This document shows positions 52,634 through 53,391 of a stretch of DNA of 53,391 nucleotides, in pieces; the first letter of the stretch is position 1; each line of letters opens with the position of its first letter. This DNA is from Dehalococcoidia bacterium (GTDB taxonomy: Bacteria; Chloroflexota; Dehalococcoidia; SHYD01), in the NCBI GenBank assembly GCA_009692945.1, contig SHYD01000006.1:1-53391 (forward strand), written 5' to 3'. Position numbers and translations under genes: made by a program. Under the pieces are notes generated by a model. That model had not been told where the DNA came from. It made no database searches and saw nothing but the letters and a program-made list of their open reading frames with translations.

Positions 52634-53391
52634 TCAGTTCTCGTGGTCCTTCAACCAACCGATGTAATCGAAGGCCGCGGCATCGATGTCGCTGAACCGT
52701 GGTTGGTACCCAAGGTCGTTGCGGATCCGGGAGATGTCTAGGAACGCGTGCTTCGGCGTGCCCGCGGGGTTCTTCCCCGGCGTCAGCCCTATCGAGGCGC
52801 CGGGGACCACCTTCCGCACCGCATCGGCCATGTCGCGATAGCGGAACGCCCGGCCGGGACCGATGTTGTAGATACGGTTGGGCAGCTTCTCGGCCTGCCA
52901 CATCAGGAAAATCCCCTCCACCAAGTCCTTGATATAGGAGATCTCGGCCTCATCGTCCTCATAGGGTGCGGGATGGTGGCCGGCCCCGCCGCCGTGTACC
53001 GCAACGGGGCCGCCGCCGAAGCCCGCCGGTACGCCGTGCACCGCCGCGTGGCACATGCGGCTGAAGGGGTTGTTGAGAGAGTAGTACAGCGGACCATATA
53101 CGCTCCGCATCCGGAACAGCCCGATGTCGGCCCCGGCCCGCTGCGCATAGTGCAGCGCGACGATCTCGGTGGCCTTCTTGAAGGCCTCGGTGGCGCTGCG
53201 AGATTCCACCGGCAGCAGCATATCCTCTCGATACGGGCCCTTGGGCAGCCCGGAGTAAACCGTGGAAGAACTCGCGATCAGTGCCCGCCGGACCCCCGGA
53301 AGCTGCGACGCGCCGAGCACGTTCATCAGGCCATTCAGTTGCATGTTGGTTTCACCAGGCGCGGTGGGGCCGCCCCGCACCGGAGGCGCGG
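52634..53391 (-). CDS. NAD-dependent epimerase/dehydratase (extended SDR), partial
   Basis: The C-terminal 252 residues lie in the window; the N-terminal Rossmann part runs off the right edge, so the start is unknown. Features: MNVLGASQLPGVRRALIASSSTVYSGLPKG, LFRMRSVYGPLYYSLNNPFSRM, DDEAEISYIKDLVEGIFLMWQAEKLPNRIYNIGPGRAFRYRDMADAVRKVVP. The usual YxxxK is replaced by TEAFK (Thr-x3-Lys) before KATEIVALHY, so the catalytic tyrosine is missing. Nucleotide-sugar epimerase-like; exact substrate unknown. Confidence 0.85.
   Translation of the reverse strand, partial: APPVRGGPTAPGETNMQLNGLMNVLGASQLPGVRRALIASSSTVYSGLPKGPYREDMLLPVESRSATEAFKKATEIVALHYAQRAGADIGLFRMRSVYGPLYYSLNNPFSRMCHAAVHGVPAGFGGGPVAVHGGGAGHHPAPYEDDEAEISYIKDLVEGIFLMWQAEKLPNRIYNIGPGRAFRYRDMADAVRKVVPGASIGLTPGKNPAGTPKHAFLDISRIRNDLGYQPRFSDIDAAAFDYIGWLKDHEN

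Overview
The window is about 53 kb of high-GC bacterial chromosome. Several traits point to a Chloroflexota, probably Dehalococcoidia-like, genome: a DUF512/PDZ radical-SAM protein, dimeric-type glycyl-tRNA synthetase, a DnaG zinc motif of the CFGAC type, a core-type MetE pair, an IS110 fragment of the AGLDVHKRTVVAC type, and abundant SDR, M24, NMT1-like and FmdB families. The assignment is by recognition only; no database search was possible.

Layout. 0-2 kb: SDR oxidoreductase and alpha/beta hydrolase. 2.2-9.3 kb: a tightly overlapping complex I operon nuoABCDHIJKL (minus strand), with nuoE, F, G, M and N absent from the window. 9.7-16.6 kb: a siderophore-interacting flavoreductase-like protein and gltBD glutamate synthase. 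16.7-22.8 kb: an accessory, partly decayed stretch with a tyrosine recombinase, a peroxiredoxin, a broken NMT1-like protein, a truncated IS110 transposase, an M24-fold protein with lost metal ligands, a frameshifted small gene and a hicBA-like pair. 22.8-29.4 kb: glycyl-tRNA synthetase, proton-pumping pyrophosphatase, enoyl-CoA hydratase, cytidylate kinase and PlsC. 29.4-30.9 kb: methyltransferase remnant, an H-NS-like gene and repeats. 30.9-39.4 kb: DUF512 protein, GlmS, FmdB-type zinc ribbon, 3-hydroxyacyl-CoA dehydrogenase, TldD, DUF402, a protease remnant and TldE/PmbA. 39.7-43.6 kb: frameshifted UPF0016 gene, then dnaG-rpoD. 44.2-53.4 kb: VWA-domain protein, YjbQ, MFS permease, two MetE-like genes, sucCD, tRNA-Ser(UGA) and a partial nucleotide-sugar epimerase.

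The most striking non-gene signal is a family of GC-rich intergenic elements of about 155-400 bp (near 1.8, 9.4, 24.4, 27.0, 30.5, 34.6 and 43.7 kb, plus fragments at 19.8 and 20.25 kb). Most carry related inverted termini built on GTANNNRTTCA, an internal GGGGGTG(T)CCCCC hairpin, and in some cases degenerate flanking direct repeats. They look like non-autonomous mobile elements (MITE-like). All copies lie upstream of at least one start codon and none lies between convergent genes. The 43.7 kb copy is itself split by a 181-bp insert with 11-bp inverted ends and a perfect 7-bp target duplication. These elements generate many spurious small ORFs.

Functionally the window is mostly core energy and biosynthesis metabolism (complex I, PPase, succinyl-CoA ligase, GOGAT, methionine, amino-sugar and phospholipid synthesis) plus replication and transcription initiation (dnaG-rpoD). 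Small indels or decay are visible in several accessory genes; sequencing error cannot be excluded for the homopolymer cases.
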